From Mercenaria mercenaria (lineage: Eukaryota > Mollusca > Bivalvia > Venerida > Veneridae): DNA of 64,000 nucleotides. How positions within the stretch are numbered: the first letter of the stretch is position 1; every line of letters begins with the position of its first letter. The notes below the pieces were generated by a model, which saw only the letters and a list, made by a program, of their open reading frames with translations, ran no database searches and was not told the origin of the DNA. Where the stretch lies: NCBI RefSeq assembly GCF_021730395.1, contig NC_069371.1, positions 3,658,001-3,722,000 of the forward strand, written 5' to 3'. Positions 11,269 to 22,000 of the stretch are shown piece after piece. Made by a program: the position numbers and the translations under genes.

Positions 11269-11913
11269 ATGCAAGAAAAGAGAGGACAAGGTATGTCCTC
11301 AGTATTCAGACAAGTGGTTAAGCATAAAGGTAGTACTGAGCCAGACAACTTACCAAAAAGCATTTTATATACAGACTTCCAAAATACAAATACGAGATAT
11401 GGAAAAACTCATGAGAAACCAGCAAGGAAAATGTACACCAAGTTTGTGAACAATAATGGACACAAAGGACTTATTGTGAAGGAATGTGGATTTCTCATGG
11501 GGTTGTTTACTGCACTCACTGTGATTTGCAGTTAGGACTTGTTGAGATAAAGTGCCCGGCAGCAATGAAATCGAGAATGAAAACACCAAACGAATGTGCC
11601 ACTGATAAATGATTTTTCTGTGAACCTTCAGATTGGAAAGTGTCACTGAAGAGAAATCATAACTATCACTTTCAGGTGCAAGGTCAAATGGGTATCACAG
11701 GCAGGAAATGGTGTGAGTTTTGTTGTTTGGACATGTGTTGGTATTTCAGTACAAAGGATCACCTTTGCTGAGGAACTCTGGGTTCATATGGTTAAACAAC
11801 TTGAAACATTCTATGTCACTGCATACATTGCAGAACTGTTTTCAAGACATGTTCAAAAAGGTATTCCTCTTTTTAATGCTTTGATCCAAGTATGGTTGCG
11901 CAAGGTGGTTTAA
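11269..11913 (+). pseudogene. YqaJ-type (lambda-exonuclease-like) nuclease relic
   Basis: Several frames carry pieces of a YqaJ-family recombinase/nuclease domain: a segment with NNNGHKGLIVKECGF, then a LVEIKCPA piece, which is the family's catalytic E-x-K motif, then NHNYHFQVQGQM and VWTCVGISVQRITFAEELW. In intact relatives this order is 'ECG…SPDG…vEiKCP…YyyQvQgqm…dfvvwt…v.rI..d..fW', so the order of pieces fits. The copy is broken in a few places and is not expected to be functional. YqaJ-like genes are common in animal genomes, often repeated, and may derive from viruses or mobile elements. The assignment rests on motifs read by eye. Confidence 0.55.
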
Positions 11914-12589
11914 AAATTACTGGTACTATTTGTACTTTCAGCAGTATAAACTCTATTGCCTGTTTGTATATATTTTGTACCAGTTTGTCACCAATATTTT
12001 GTGTAATCTAAGATAAAATGTAATCAGATTTACATTCAAGTAAGTAATTAACAAGAGAATTGGCAGAAATACTAAGTGACATCTTGTATTCAAGTGACTA
12101 TGAACTTAATGTGATACAGAAAGAAGACTTTAATTTGGACAGTATTTCATAAGATAGAAAAGATGAATTAAGTGATTGTGCAAAGGAAGATATCTTGGGT
12201 ATGTTTGGCTGTCAAAATCAGTAGATCACAAGCTGCGTTGTGGAAGAAAAGCTTCCTATCAAATGCGATTAGCAGCATGTTTGCTATTTGAATGCAAGAA
12301 ACGACTGAGAGATCTTTGCCTAAACATGCATCTTCTTTGATGTTGTTGTTGATGCCACCATATACCTTTGTGGCAGGAATGAGGATAATGAACTAAAGTG
12401 TCTGTGTAGCCTCAAAACTCGGCTTTGACCTCGCTAGAAGAGCGGGTTTTAAAGGCACTTATTGCTTGAGGAGAGCTGATGTCATTCAAAGAAAAAAGGT
12501 AAAAAGATTTCTGACTCTTATTGCTGTTGAGTGGTCCACTAAGTCGCAAAGCTTGTGTTTAAAAATGATTGACTCATTACTTCACACAT
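11914..12589. other. No recognisable feature
   Basis: The stretch contains short frames only and no terminal or tandem repeat. Protein-like fragments may continue from the nuclease relic but cannot be supported. Confidence 0.4.
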
Positions 12590-13350
12590 TTATAGAGGTC
12601 AGTGAGAGGAAGTGCAGTAACTAAGAACCATAACTGTAGTTGGCCTCCAAACTCCTACGCAGTGATCCTCCTTGCCGCTTCGCTCATTGATCACTGCCAA
12701 CACAAAATTCACATGACCATTGTTCATCACGTGGTGATCGTATAAAAATAAACTTACATATTAATCTTTTGGTAAATTGACAATGGCATATCTTGGCCAG
12801 CAGGAAAATATTCAAAAGCCTCTATCTGTTTCAGCTTGGGGTACATGGCAGCATTATAATCGTGAACTGCGTCAAAAGATTAACTTCGACATACTCGTTT
12901 GTTTACTTTCAGTTTCGTTTCAGGATACTAACCAGTCGTGTAAATAAATACCCATTTTCTTTCAGAATCGTTATTTTTTTCTATTATGGAACATTCGCCT
13001 ATGCTTAAAGAAGGTAAACTTCGAAAACACTGGGGAAAAAAACAACTAAATAATTATATAACTAAAAAAAGTCCACATAGCTGAATTTTAGATAAAAAAT
13101 TTTTGTTGGCAGGGAGATCACTGCATAGGAGTTTGGCTGGCCTAATGGTTTTAATTTCCTCCCTTTGTGTTAAAAACTTTGTCCAGAGCATCTCTCATTA
13201 ACTTTAAGAGATACTTTCTTCAAACTTTAAATTCTTATAGAACACATTGAGATGGAGTGTAGTAACTAAAAACCATAACTCTTTCTTTTTCCTTTTTAAA
13301 TGGCCCCCTTTTTGGATATTTGCTTCGGGAGCATCCACCGGTGTTACTGA
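12590..13350 (+). repeat. Diverged tandem-family fragment interrupted by a MITE
   Basis: Two related units, GTCAGTGAGAGGAAGTGCAGTAACTAAGAACCATAACT (split by position, 12598-12636) and GAGATGGAGTGTAGTAACTAAAAACCATAACT (13249-13281), flank an inverted-repeat element. The style (…GTAACTAAGAACCATAACT…GGCCCCCTTTTT) matches HTR cores. No HTR ends are seen. Confidence 0.4.
12639..13146. mobile_element. MITE with ~35-bp imperfect inverted ends
   Basis: The left end has GGCCTCCAAACTCCTACGC…AGTGATCCTCCTTGCC and the right end is the complement of GGCCAGCCAAACTCCTATGC…AGTGATCTCCCTGCC. About 30 of 35 positions pair. There is no coding capacity of note (a 71-codon frame at 12793-13008 is not recognised). 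Target duplication and superfamily are not clear. Confidence 0.55.
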
Positions 13351-13889
13351 CTGCCTTGTTTTAAACATTTTTACTTAAACATGTACTGTTCAGAAACTAC
13401 TGGTCAGAATCATACCAAACTTGCTTTGTTTGTAGCATCCTTATATTATTACATGATTAGAGATATGATATTTCAACAAAAAGTACAATTTCACTTAATT
13501 GTAAATTACATTAACTCTTTATGCAGAGATAATTAGGTGTTTTACAAATTACTGTCAAGGTACAAGAAACATACAATAGTTCTGAAGGTCTAACATAGAC
13601 ATCGTCAGTTGTTATATATATATGGACCCCAAGCAGGCAACATTGATTCTCTTTCCTAGTTTTACTCGATCAACTTTTAGAACTATTTAAGAACATTATT
13701 CCTTACTGATAGGAATCATGCTCTCTCTTCAAGTACTAAGCAAAAACTAATACATGTGTTGTAACAACAGAACACAAAATTTAATACTATATTTCTTCGT
13801 AAATAAAAATAATAAATAAAAAACACTGTTACATCTATATTCCAAACATGGTGGAGAATCTAAAAGCATCATTAAAACAGTGGTCAAGA
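13351..13889. other. No recognisable feature
   Basis: AT-rich sequence without a tandem unit, hairpin end or credible frame. Confidence 0.4.
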
Positions 13890-14671
13890 AGTTTAAAAGT
13901 GAAAAAATAGGAAGTGAACTGGAGAATTAGAAAATTCTGGTGCCTTTCAGGGGCAGTAACTCCAGAACCAATGAAAGAATCTAGCCGGTTTTCGAAAGGA
14001 ACTGAGATCTTATTGTGACTTAAGTTGTGTGTAAGTGTGGTTAAAATCAAATATAAAATGTCACTTATATCGTGTTCACAAGGTAAAAATTAACAAATTT
14101 TGTCTCTTTCATGGGTCAATCAGGGGCCGTAACGCCAGAACCTATGATTGGATCTGACAGATTCTTCAAGGAATCCAAGATTTATTGTTGTTGAAGATAT
14201 TTTGCAAGTTTGTATCAAATCAAACCATAAATGAAGTCTCTATATGGCTGCAAAAGCCAAAATAGCAAATTTTGGCCCTTTAAGGGGCCATAACTTTGGA
14301 ACCCATGATGGGATCTGGCCAGTTTTCAAAAGGAAACGAGATATTATGCCATCACAAGTTGTGTGCAAGTTTGGTTAAAGTGGATTGCAAAATGTGGTCT
14401 CTATCCTGTTCTCAAGCCAAAAATAGCAAATTTTGGCCCTTTAAATGGCCATAGCTCTGGAACCCATTAAGGGATCTGGCCAGTTTTTCGAAAAGAAACG
14501 AGATATTATGCCAATACAAGTTGTGTGCAAGTTTGATTAAAATTGATTGCATAATGTGGTCTCTATTGTGTTCACAAGAAATTGTGAACGGACGACAGAT
14601 GCCAGACGACAGATGACAGACAAAATGCGATCACAAAAGCTCACTCTGTCACTACGTGACAGGCAAGTTAA
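13890..14671 (+). mobile_element. Degenerate HTR fragment, family 1
   Basis: Four diverged units with GGGGCCATAACTTTGGAACCC and AAGTTGTGTGCAAGTTTGGTTAAA are followed by a GACGACAGATG run and a decayed 3' hairpin (AAGCTCACTCTGTCACTACGTGACAGG, then CAAGTTAA). The 5' tip is absent. Divergence makes this one of the older copies. Confidence 0.6.
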
Positions 14672-14686
14672 AAAGAGCAAAAACTA

Positions 14687-14965
14687 ATGAAAAATTTAGG
14701 CATGAATGAAATTATTACTAACAATGAACCAAAGAAAGCTATAACTAGTATAAATCCCTTACCGTCAATGCCACCACAAGCTGCTTGGGTTACAGGGCTA
14801 ATGCCCACATTCCTGGCGCAATCTTATAATCCTCCCATAATGCCCACTTTTATGCATCCTGGCCGAGGTTGTATACCAAGAAGGCGAGGCAGATACAAAC
14901 TGCCAATTCAGCCCTCATGCTTTAGATGCAAACTGGTTGGCCACATCATATTGATTGTCCTTTGA
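14687..14965 (+). CDS. Unrecognised small open frame, Pro/Arg-rich with CxxC start of a zinc-knuckle-like motif
   Basis: The 92-codon frame starts with ATG. It is proline-rich in the middle (LPSMPPQAAW, NPPIMPTFMHPG), then basic (RRRGRYK), and has CFRCKLVGH near its end, which looks like the start of a CCHC knuckle as found in nucleic-acid-binding and gag-like proteins. There are no LTRs or partner genes nearby. It could be a relic of a mobile element or a fortuitous frame; function unknown. Confidence 0.25.
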   Translation: MKNLGMNEIITNNEPKKAITSINPLPSMPPQAAWVTGLMPTFLAQSYNPPIMPTFMHPGRGCIPRRRGRYKLPIQPSCFRCKLVGHIILIVL

Positions 14966-15378
14966 GTGTTTCTAAGTAAAGTTATTAATTGGGGGGTTTC
15001 CCCTTTAAACAGTGATAAGTCAAGTGTTTTTTTCCTGCTTTTATTTTCATGATCAGGACAATATGAATCATTGTCTCAGTATCAAATCTGTACTATTTGA
15101 TCTTTGTTTTGCTGTAGGGTCTGTATTGTTATAAGTGTTTCAGGAAATCCTGAAGTTGAAATTTTGGAAAAACACAATTGACTCATCATTTAAGCCAGAG
15201 AATTTAGGTACATGTATTAGAGAAGCCAGATACATCATTCATAAAGGAAAAATTGGGTGTGAAAACATGACACAGCTGAAGGCTGAGGATTTTTAAAAAC
15301 ACTTCCAAATTGACCCCAAGTTTAGAGAATTTTTAATTTCTAAGTTTTCTAGCCTGTCAAATTCATAAAAAAACATAA
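14966..15378. other. No recognisable feature
   Basis: AT-rich sequence between the small frame and the next HTR element; nothing identifiable. Confidence 0.4.
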
Positions 15379-16959
15379 CAAGAGGTCCTGAATCGCTCAC
15401 CTATCCCCACATGACCCAGTGTTGAACTGTGTATGACGTCGTTATTTCTATTATTTGACATAATGACCTAGTTTTTGAGCACATGTGACCTAGATATCAT
15501 CAAGATAAAAAATTCTGACCAATTTTCATGAAGATCCATTGAAAAATATGACCTCTAGAGAGGTCACAAGGTTTTTCTATTATTTGACCTAATGACCTAG
15601 TTTTAGAAGGCACGTGATCCACTTTTAAACTTGACCTAGATATCATCAAGATGAACATTCTCACTAATTTTCATGAAGATCTCATGAAAAATATGGCCTC
15701 TAGAGAGGTCACAAGGTTTTTCTATTTTTCGACCTACTGACCTAGTTTTTGATTGCACATGACCCAGTTATGAACTTGACCTAGATATCATCAAGGTGAA
15801 CATTCTGACCAATTTTCATGAAGATCCATTGAGAAATATGGCCTCTAGAGACATCAAAAGGTTTTTCTATTTTTAGACCTACTGACCTAGTTTTTGACCG
15901 CACGTGACCAAGTTTCGAACTTGACCTAGATATCATCAAGATGAACATTCTGACCAATTTTCATGAAGATCTCTTGAAAAATATGGCCTCTAGAGAGGTC
16001 ACAATGTTTTTCTATTTTTAGATCTACTGACCTAGTTATTGACCGCAAGTGACCCAGTTTAGAACTTGACCTAGATATCATCAAGGTGAACATTCTGACC
16101 AATTTTAATAAAGATCCCATGAAAAATATGGCCTCTAGAGAGGTCACAATGTTTTTCTATTTTCAGACCTACTGACCTAGTTTTTGACCGCACGTGACCC
16201 AGTTTCAAACTTGACCTAGATATCATCAAGCTGAACATTCTCACCAATTTTCATGAAGATCCATTGAAAAATATGACCTCTAGAGAGGTCACAAGGTTTT
16301 ACTATTTTTAGACCTACTGACCTAGTTTTTGACCCCACATGACCCAGTTTCGAACTTGACCTAGATATCACCAAGCCGAACATTCTGGCCAATTTTCATG
16401 AAGATCTCATGAAAAATATGGCCTCTAGAGAGGTCACAAGGTTTTTCTATTTTTAGATCTACTGACCTAGTTTTTGATCCCACATGACCCAGTTTCTAAC
16501 TTGACCTAGATATCATCAAGATGAACATTCTGACCAATTTTCATGAATATCCATTGAAAAATATGGCCTCTAGAGAGGTCACAAGGTTTTTCTATTTTTA
16601 GACCTACTGACCTAGTTTTTGATTCCACGTGACCCAGTTTCGAACTTGACCTAGATATCATCAAGATGAACATTCTGGCCAATTTTCATGAAGATCTCAT
16701 GAAAAATATGGCCTCTAGAGAGGTCACAAGGTTTTTCTATTTTTAGATCTACTGACCTAGTTTTTGACCGCACGTGACCCAGTTTCGAACTTGACCTAGA
16801 TATCATCAAGATGAACATTCTGACCAACTTTCATAAAGATCCCATAAAAAATGTGACCTCTAGAGTGGTAACAAGCGAAAGTTTACGCACGCACGCACGG
16901 ACGACGGACACCACACGATCACAAAAGCTCACCTTGTCACTTTGTGACAGGTGAGATAA
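15379..16959 (+). mobile_element. HTR element, family 4 (145-bp units)
   Basis: The 5' tip is CAAGAG followed by GTCCTGAATCGCTCACCTAT. Landmarks 'GACCTAGATATCATCAAG' fall at 15923, 16068, 16213 and 16358, an exact 145-bp spacing. Each unit has AATTTTCATGAAGATC, ATGGCCTCTAGAGAGGTCAC and TTTTTAGACCTACTGACC. The tail has ACGCACGCACGCACGGACG, then hairpin AGCTCACCTtGTCACtttGTGACAGGTGAG and ATAAA (CTAA in the other copies). Confidence 0.75.
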
Positions 16960-17284
16960 AAATGGAAAATAATTTTAAAGTCAGACAGTAAAAACTGTTT
17001 ACAGGAGTGGATTGAAAATGGGGTTGATATTACCATTACATATAAATATCTTTAAAATGTTCATTTTCGGGAGAGTTGTATGACTTCGGATAATCATATC
17101 CACCCCCTTGACAGTATAATAACGCCAACAAATGCAATCCAATATTGAATTCATAAACAAAACTATTCTGGAACATTTACAAAATGGTTCATCCATTCCT
17201 CATCTAATTGTTTTGATAAAATATACAAATGTAAATGAACTGGATGAATTCCTCACCTAAATGCAGATAATGGCTAAATATCTG
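16960..17284. other. No recognisable feature
   Basis: AT-rich spacer that ends in the left 13-bp target duplication of the SINE (17272-17284). Confidence 0.4.
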
Positions 17285-17478
17285 TTTGTTTGTTTGTTTT
17301 GGGTTTAACGCCGTTTTTCAACAGTATATTAGTCATATAACGGCGGGCAGTTAACCTAACCAGTGTTCCTGGATTCTGTACAAGTACAAACCTGTTCTCC
17401 GCAAGTAACTGCCAATTTCCCCACATGAATCAGAGGTGGACGACTAATGATTTCAGACACAATGCCGTTTATCAAATA
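17285..17478 (-). mobile_element. RUDI-like tRNA-derived SINE, 5'-truncated
   Basis: The (TTTG)n run at the left is the A-rich-type tail of a minus-strand SINE. The body shares GGGTTTAACGCCGTTTTTCAA and CGGCGGGCAGTTAACCTAACC with the copies at 56858 and 59412. The 13-bp target duplication GGCTAAATATCTG is perfect on both sides (17272-17284, 17479-17491). The tRNA-like head is missing, as expected for incomplete reverse transcription. Naming as RUDI (V-SINE superfamily of molluscs) is by recollection. Confidence 0.75.
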
Positions 17479-17613
17479 GGCTAAATATCTGAAACTTCAT
17501 ACTAATGATTACAATCTGCTGAAAAGAGAGTTAATTAATTGCTTCACAGTGAAATGCTGAAATTTAGAATTCTTAATGAATGAATTTTGCACCGAAACGC
17601 ACATAAATGCTAA

Positions 17614-19156
17614 CAAGAGGGTCATGATGACCCCGGATCGCTCACCAGAGTAATATGAGCTACATGTTTCAAATGTCAAACTGATGATTTTTAGAATTTT
17701 TTTGGAAGATTTTCTGATGTACAATCAAGTAACCCCTGGGGCATGGCCAAGTTTACCCCGGGGTCATGAATGGAACAAAGTTTGTAGAAGTCTACTAGGC
17801 AATGTAACATATCAAATATCTAAGATCTAGGCCTTCTGGTTTATTTTTAGCAAATTTATGAAGATTTCCCTATATACAATCAAGTAACCCCTTGGGCTGG
17901 GTAAATTTGACCCTGGGGGGGGTCCAGATTTGAATTTTTTTTGTAGAAGTCTACTAGGCAATGCTACACGTCAAATATCTAAGATCTAGGCCGTTTGGTT
18001 TATTTTTAGAAAATTTTTGAAGATTTTCCTATGTAAAATCAAGTGACCCCATGGGGCGGGGTCAATTTGATCCCGGGGGTCATGATTTTAAATTTTTTTG
18101 TAGAGGTCTACTAGGCAATGCTACAAGTCAAATATCTAAGATCTAGGCCTTTTGGTTTATTTTTAGAAAATTTTTGAAGATTTTCCTATGTAAAATCAAG
18201 TGACCCCTGGGACGGGGTCAATTTTGACCCCAGGGGTCATGATTTGAACAGATTTTATAGAGGTCCACTAGGCAATGCTATATGTGAAATATCTAAGCTG
18301 TAGGCCTTCTGGTTTATTTTTAGAACATTTTTGAAGATTTTCCTATGTAAAATCAAGTGACCCCGGGGGTCATGATTTGAACAGATTTTGTAGAGGTCCA
18401 TTAGGCAATGCTACATGTCAAATATCTAAGCTGTAGGCCTTCTGGTTTATTTTTAGAAAAATTTGAAGGTTTTTCTATGTACAATCAAGTAACCCCATTG
18501 GGCGGGGTCAATTTGATCCCGGATGTCATGATTTGAACAAATTTCGTAGAGGTCCACTAGGCAATGCTACACGTGAAATATCTAAGCTGTAGGCCTTCTG
18601 TTTATTTTTAGAAATTTTTTGAAGATTTTCCTATGTAAAATCAAGTGACCCCTGGGGAGGGGTCATTATTTGAACAATTTTAGTAGAGGTCCACTAGGCA
18701 ATGCTACATGTCAAATATCTAAGCTCTAGGGCTTCTGGTTTTTGAGAAGAAGATTTTTTAAGATTTTCCTATGTAAAATCAAGTGACCCCTAGGGCGGGG
18801 TCAATTTTGACCCCGGGGTCATGATTTGAACAAACTTGGTAGAGGTCCATTAGGCAATGCTTCACACCATATATCTAAGCTCTAGGGCTTCTGGTTTTTG
18901 AGAAGAAGAATTTTAAAGTTTTTCCTTTCTGTTGCCATGGCAACCAGAGTTCTGCATGGAATTCAATTCTTTGAACAATTTTAAAGAAGACCATCCAAGG
19001 AACATCCCTGTGAAGTTTCATCAAAATTGGCCTGTTGGTTTAGGAGGAGATGTTGTTTAAAGGAAAGTGTGGACGGACGGACGGACGCCGGACTGACGCC
19101 GGACGGTGAGCGATCACAATAGCTCACCCTGAGCACTTTGTGCTCTGGTGAGCTAA
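17614..19156 (+). mobile_element. HTR element, family 2, complete
   Basis: The 5' tip is CAAGAG with hairpin GGGTCATGATGACCC and block CGCTCACCAGAG. About nine family-2 units (135-157 bp) carry GGTCATGATTTGAAC, GTAGAGGTCCACTAGGCAATGCTAC and TCTAGGCCTTCTGGTTT. The unit array ends with GTTGCCATGGCAACCAGAG, then a GGACGGACGGACG run and the 3' hairpin TGAGCACtttGTGCTC followed by TGGTGAGCTAA. The 5' CTCACCAGAG is the exact complement of the 3' CTCTGGTGAG. Confidence 0.8.
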
Positions 19157-19199
19157 AAATCAGAAAAGATCTATCAAACATTGTTCACTGTAAGGAGAA

Positions 19200-19445
19200 C
19201 AAGAGCTGTCATTAATGGTGACAAAGAAATGCCCCTACAGCGCCTTGACCTTTGACCTGGTGACCCCAAAGTCAGTAAGGGTCGTGTACTCAATAAGTAC
19301 TATCAGCAAGTGAAGTTTGAACTTGAAGGTCCTGGGTGCAGTGGTTCGCGAGTAAAGTGCCTTCATGCAAAAAGCTAACGTTGTGACGAACGAACTAACA
19401 GACGGACAGTTGAAAACTAATAGGCCTCCCTTCAGAGGCATAAAA
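19200..19445 (+). mobile_element. Minimal HTR element (single core), ATGCCCC type
   Basis: The 246-bp copy has tip CAAGAG, hairpin CTGTCATTAATGGTGACA, block AATGCCCCTACAG, one core unit (…CTTGACCTTTGACCTGGTGACC…), a short ACAGACGGACAG segment, and the 3' hairpin GCCTCcctTCAGAGGC ending ATAAAA. AATGCCCCT pairs with AGAGGCAT apart from one mismatch. Confidence 0.65.
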
Positions 19446-19611
19446 AATCAGTCCATTCACAAACAGTGGAAGACTCTGAAACAGACGGAAGCGCAATAAA
19501 AACCCTTAACTTGGTGAACTCAACCAGAACAACGTACTTACTCGAAAATTAATTGCAAAACGTGTTCTTTTAAAAAAAGGTAGATGATTCTGTGGAAAGG
19601 AAATATGCACA

Positions 19612-20378
19612 AGTCAGAACATACTAAGCCTACCCAAATAGACTAACAATTGGAGAGTCAGAACATATTGAGCCAACCCGAATAGAAAGTCTAACAATTG
19701 GAGAATCAGAACATATTGAGCCAACCCGAATAGAAAGTCTAACAATTGGAGAATCAGAACATATTGAGCCAACCCGAATAGAAAGTCTAACAATTGGAGA
19801 ATCAGAACATATTGAGCCAACCCGAATAGAAAGTCTAACAATTGGAGAGTCAGAACATATTGAGCCAATCCGAATAGAAAGTCTAACAATTGGAGAATCA
19901 GAACATATTGAGCCAATCCGAATAGAAAGTCTAACAATTGGAGAATCAGAACATATTGAGCCAACCCGAATAGAAAGTCTAACAATTGGAGAGTCAGAAC
20001 ATATTGAGCCAATCCGAATAGAAAGTCCAACAATTGGAGAATCAGAACATATTGAGCCAACCCGAATAGAAAGTCCAACAATTGGAGAATCAGAACATAT
20101 TGAGCCAATCCGAATAGAAAGTCTAACAATTGGAGAATCAGAACATATTGAGCCAATCCGAATAGAAAGTCTAACAATTGGAGAATCAGAACATATTGAG
20201 CCAACCCGAATAGAAAGTCTAACAATTGGAGAATCAGAACATATTGAGCCAACCCGAATAGAAAGTCTAACAATTGGAGAGTCAGAACATATTGAGCCAA
20301 CCCGAATAGAAAGTCTAACAATTGGAGAGTCAGAACATATTCAGCTAACCCAAATAGAAAGTCTAACAGTTGGAGAGT
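19612..20378 (+). repeat. 48-bp minisatellite, 16 near-identical copies
   Basis: The landmark CAGAACATATTGAG recurs every 48 bp from 19659 to 20331 (15 copies), with one shorter copy at 19615. Variation is limited to a few positions (GAG/GAA, ACC/ATC, CTA/CCA), so the array is young or homogenised. The period is a multiple of three, leaving both strands open; the minus-strand reading is treated as a shadow. Confidence 0.9.
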
Positions 20379-20584
20379 GTATTTCTTCAACATACCAAGA
20401 CAACTGGTACCCTGGTTATGTGGAGAAAATTATGGACAATTCTACAGCGATTGTCAAGTTCATGACTCACTGTCGTAAGATGGGTTGTTTTCAGCGGCCA
20501 CTGAGAGAAGATAAGCAAGTTGTAAACATTAAGTTTGTGACTGGCCAGAAATTGGTGCCAGACCATATAAATGCAGATAGATAA
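19628..20584 (+). pseudogene. Open frame: 16-residue acidic repeats plus a WYPG-type domain
   Basis: On the + strand a frame is open from 19628 to the stop at 20582-20584. It reads 15 repeats of ESEHIEPTRIESLTIG and then a non-repeated segment of about 70 residues containing STYQDNWYPGYVEKI, AIVKFMTHCRK and FQRPLREDK. The 'DNWYPG.V…VKFM…W/RP.reD' pattern resembles a small Tudor/chromo-like domain found beside transposase-derived sequence in many invertebrate proteins. No ATG precedes the repeats in frame, so this is an internal exon or a fragment. A piggyBac-like piece follows after the stop. The first repeat copy is 4 bp short and out of frame. Confidence 0.45.
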
Positions 20585-20659
20585 TGGTTTATCAGTGAAC
20601 ATAAGCATATTGTCAGGTCAAGATTTCATCAGAACTTTTATCGTGATGTGGACCATCTA

Positions 20660-20805
20660 AAGGCTGTTCAATTATCCATACACTATATGGGTGGGGTAGA
20701 CCTTGCTGACCAATATACATGTAGCATTGTGTGTTAATAGAATGCTGAAGTGGTGGAAAAGGCTCTTTCTGTGTGATCTCTTGAAGGTCTGTGTTGTGAA
20801 TGCTT
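20660..20805 (+). pseudogene. piggyBac-like transposase C-terminal fragment
   Basis: A frame interrupted by a stop reads IHYMGGVDLADQYT…NRMLKWWKRLFLCDLLKVCVVNA (in pieces). 'MGGVD.aDq' and 'kWWkrlff.lld...vNa' are hallmarks of the DDE_Tnp_1_7 (piggyBac) domain near its C-terminus. Only this fragment is present, without TTAA-flanked ends. Confidence 0.7.
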
Positions 20806-21219
20806 AAGTGATTTTCAAAGAGTTGCCATCAAATTAATCAAGAGGTCCATGATGGCCCTATATCGCTCACTTGTTATCATTGCACTTGAGGACAAGAAGG
20901 TCCTCAGAAAAAAATATCTAAGTCCAAAGGACAGTAACAACAAAGGGAAGAAATTTAACCAAAAAGAAAAGAAAAAAATCTTACAAGGTACAGATATGGC
21001 AAAATACACCTAAAAATTGGAGGTACCATCTATGTTGTACCACAGAAAAGTGGTCTCAGTTTTCCCCTACGGCCAATTATAAAAAAGTTACTAAAAATAA
21101 GCTATTTATAGTAACGTAAAAGGGAAGTAATTTAAACAAGAGCACCGCCTTGCGGGTGCTGACGCTCATCTGATTTTTTTTGTGTAATAGAAATATTGTC
21201 CTACCCATGATTTTCTAAG

Positions 21220-21804
21220 TGTTGTAAATTTAGCAGCTAGTCTTATTAAAGTTGATTTATTAATTGATTCTACTGATGTGAAACTTTGGCCTCTGCTACT
21301 AGAGATGTCATTCACCAGTTACCCTCATAAATTGCTTGGGACTGGAGTGTGTATCATTTTATCAGGGTATGTTGTCATCATGTACCATCGTAAACATGTC
21401 TGATTTGTTAGAGTTAGAGGTGGCTCCGTATTTGGGATGGTACCATCAGTCAACGGTTATCCTCATAAATATTAGGGGTAATCTTTGTCTTTCATTACTA
21501 TGATACACTCCAAATATGGGAGGGTACCTGCTTTTGTATATAAACCTAGGTCAGAACTAGGGAGAGACATTCTTTACTTTTGGCTCGGACTTTGAAAATG
21601 ACAGATCATAGAAATAAGAAATGAAATATTTTACAGATATAATTATAAGTGACTTTAGACCAGAGGAATGAGAGAATTATAATTCTGACGACTTTATTTC
21701 CATCTTAGACAAAATCTCATAATAAACTAACATTGAAAATTGGATTAAAAGTTATTTTATCAATGGAGTATAAACCCCCACACCCAAACCTACGTTTTTC
21801 AACA
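21220..21804 (+). repeat. 5' LTR of the Ty3-like element
   Basis: 585 bp, TGTTGTAAATTTAGC … TTTTTCAACA, nearly identical to 24856-25440. Confidence 0.9.
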
Positions 21805-22000
21805 CTGGTGGCAGCGACGGAAACGGACTTACACACGTGCTTATCAGAAATTTGGACATATATTTCTATTTAATATATTTGTGGTGACAATTAAGTGACA
21901 ATCATGTGACAATCATGGGACCTAAAAAGCAACAAGAAAAAGATTCTGTCACAACTGAAGATGATGACAGTCATGAACATGTAAGGGGTGTCAGACTTGT

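Noticed and set aside
15379-16959. CRISPR-like regular array
   Set aside because: The 145-bp period has no spacer/repeat division, the units are imperfect, and the element has transposon-like ends in a eukaryotic context.
19614-20393. 259-codon minus-strand frame of LLDFLFGLAQYVL repeats (apparent membrane protein)
   Set aside because: It is the antisense of the 48-bp minisatellite, whose period is a multiple of three. The + frame continues into non-repetitive protein-like sequence, so the minus reading is a shadow.
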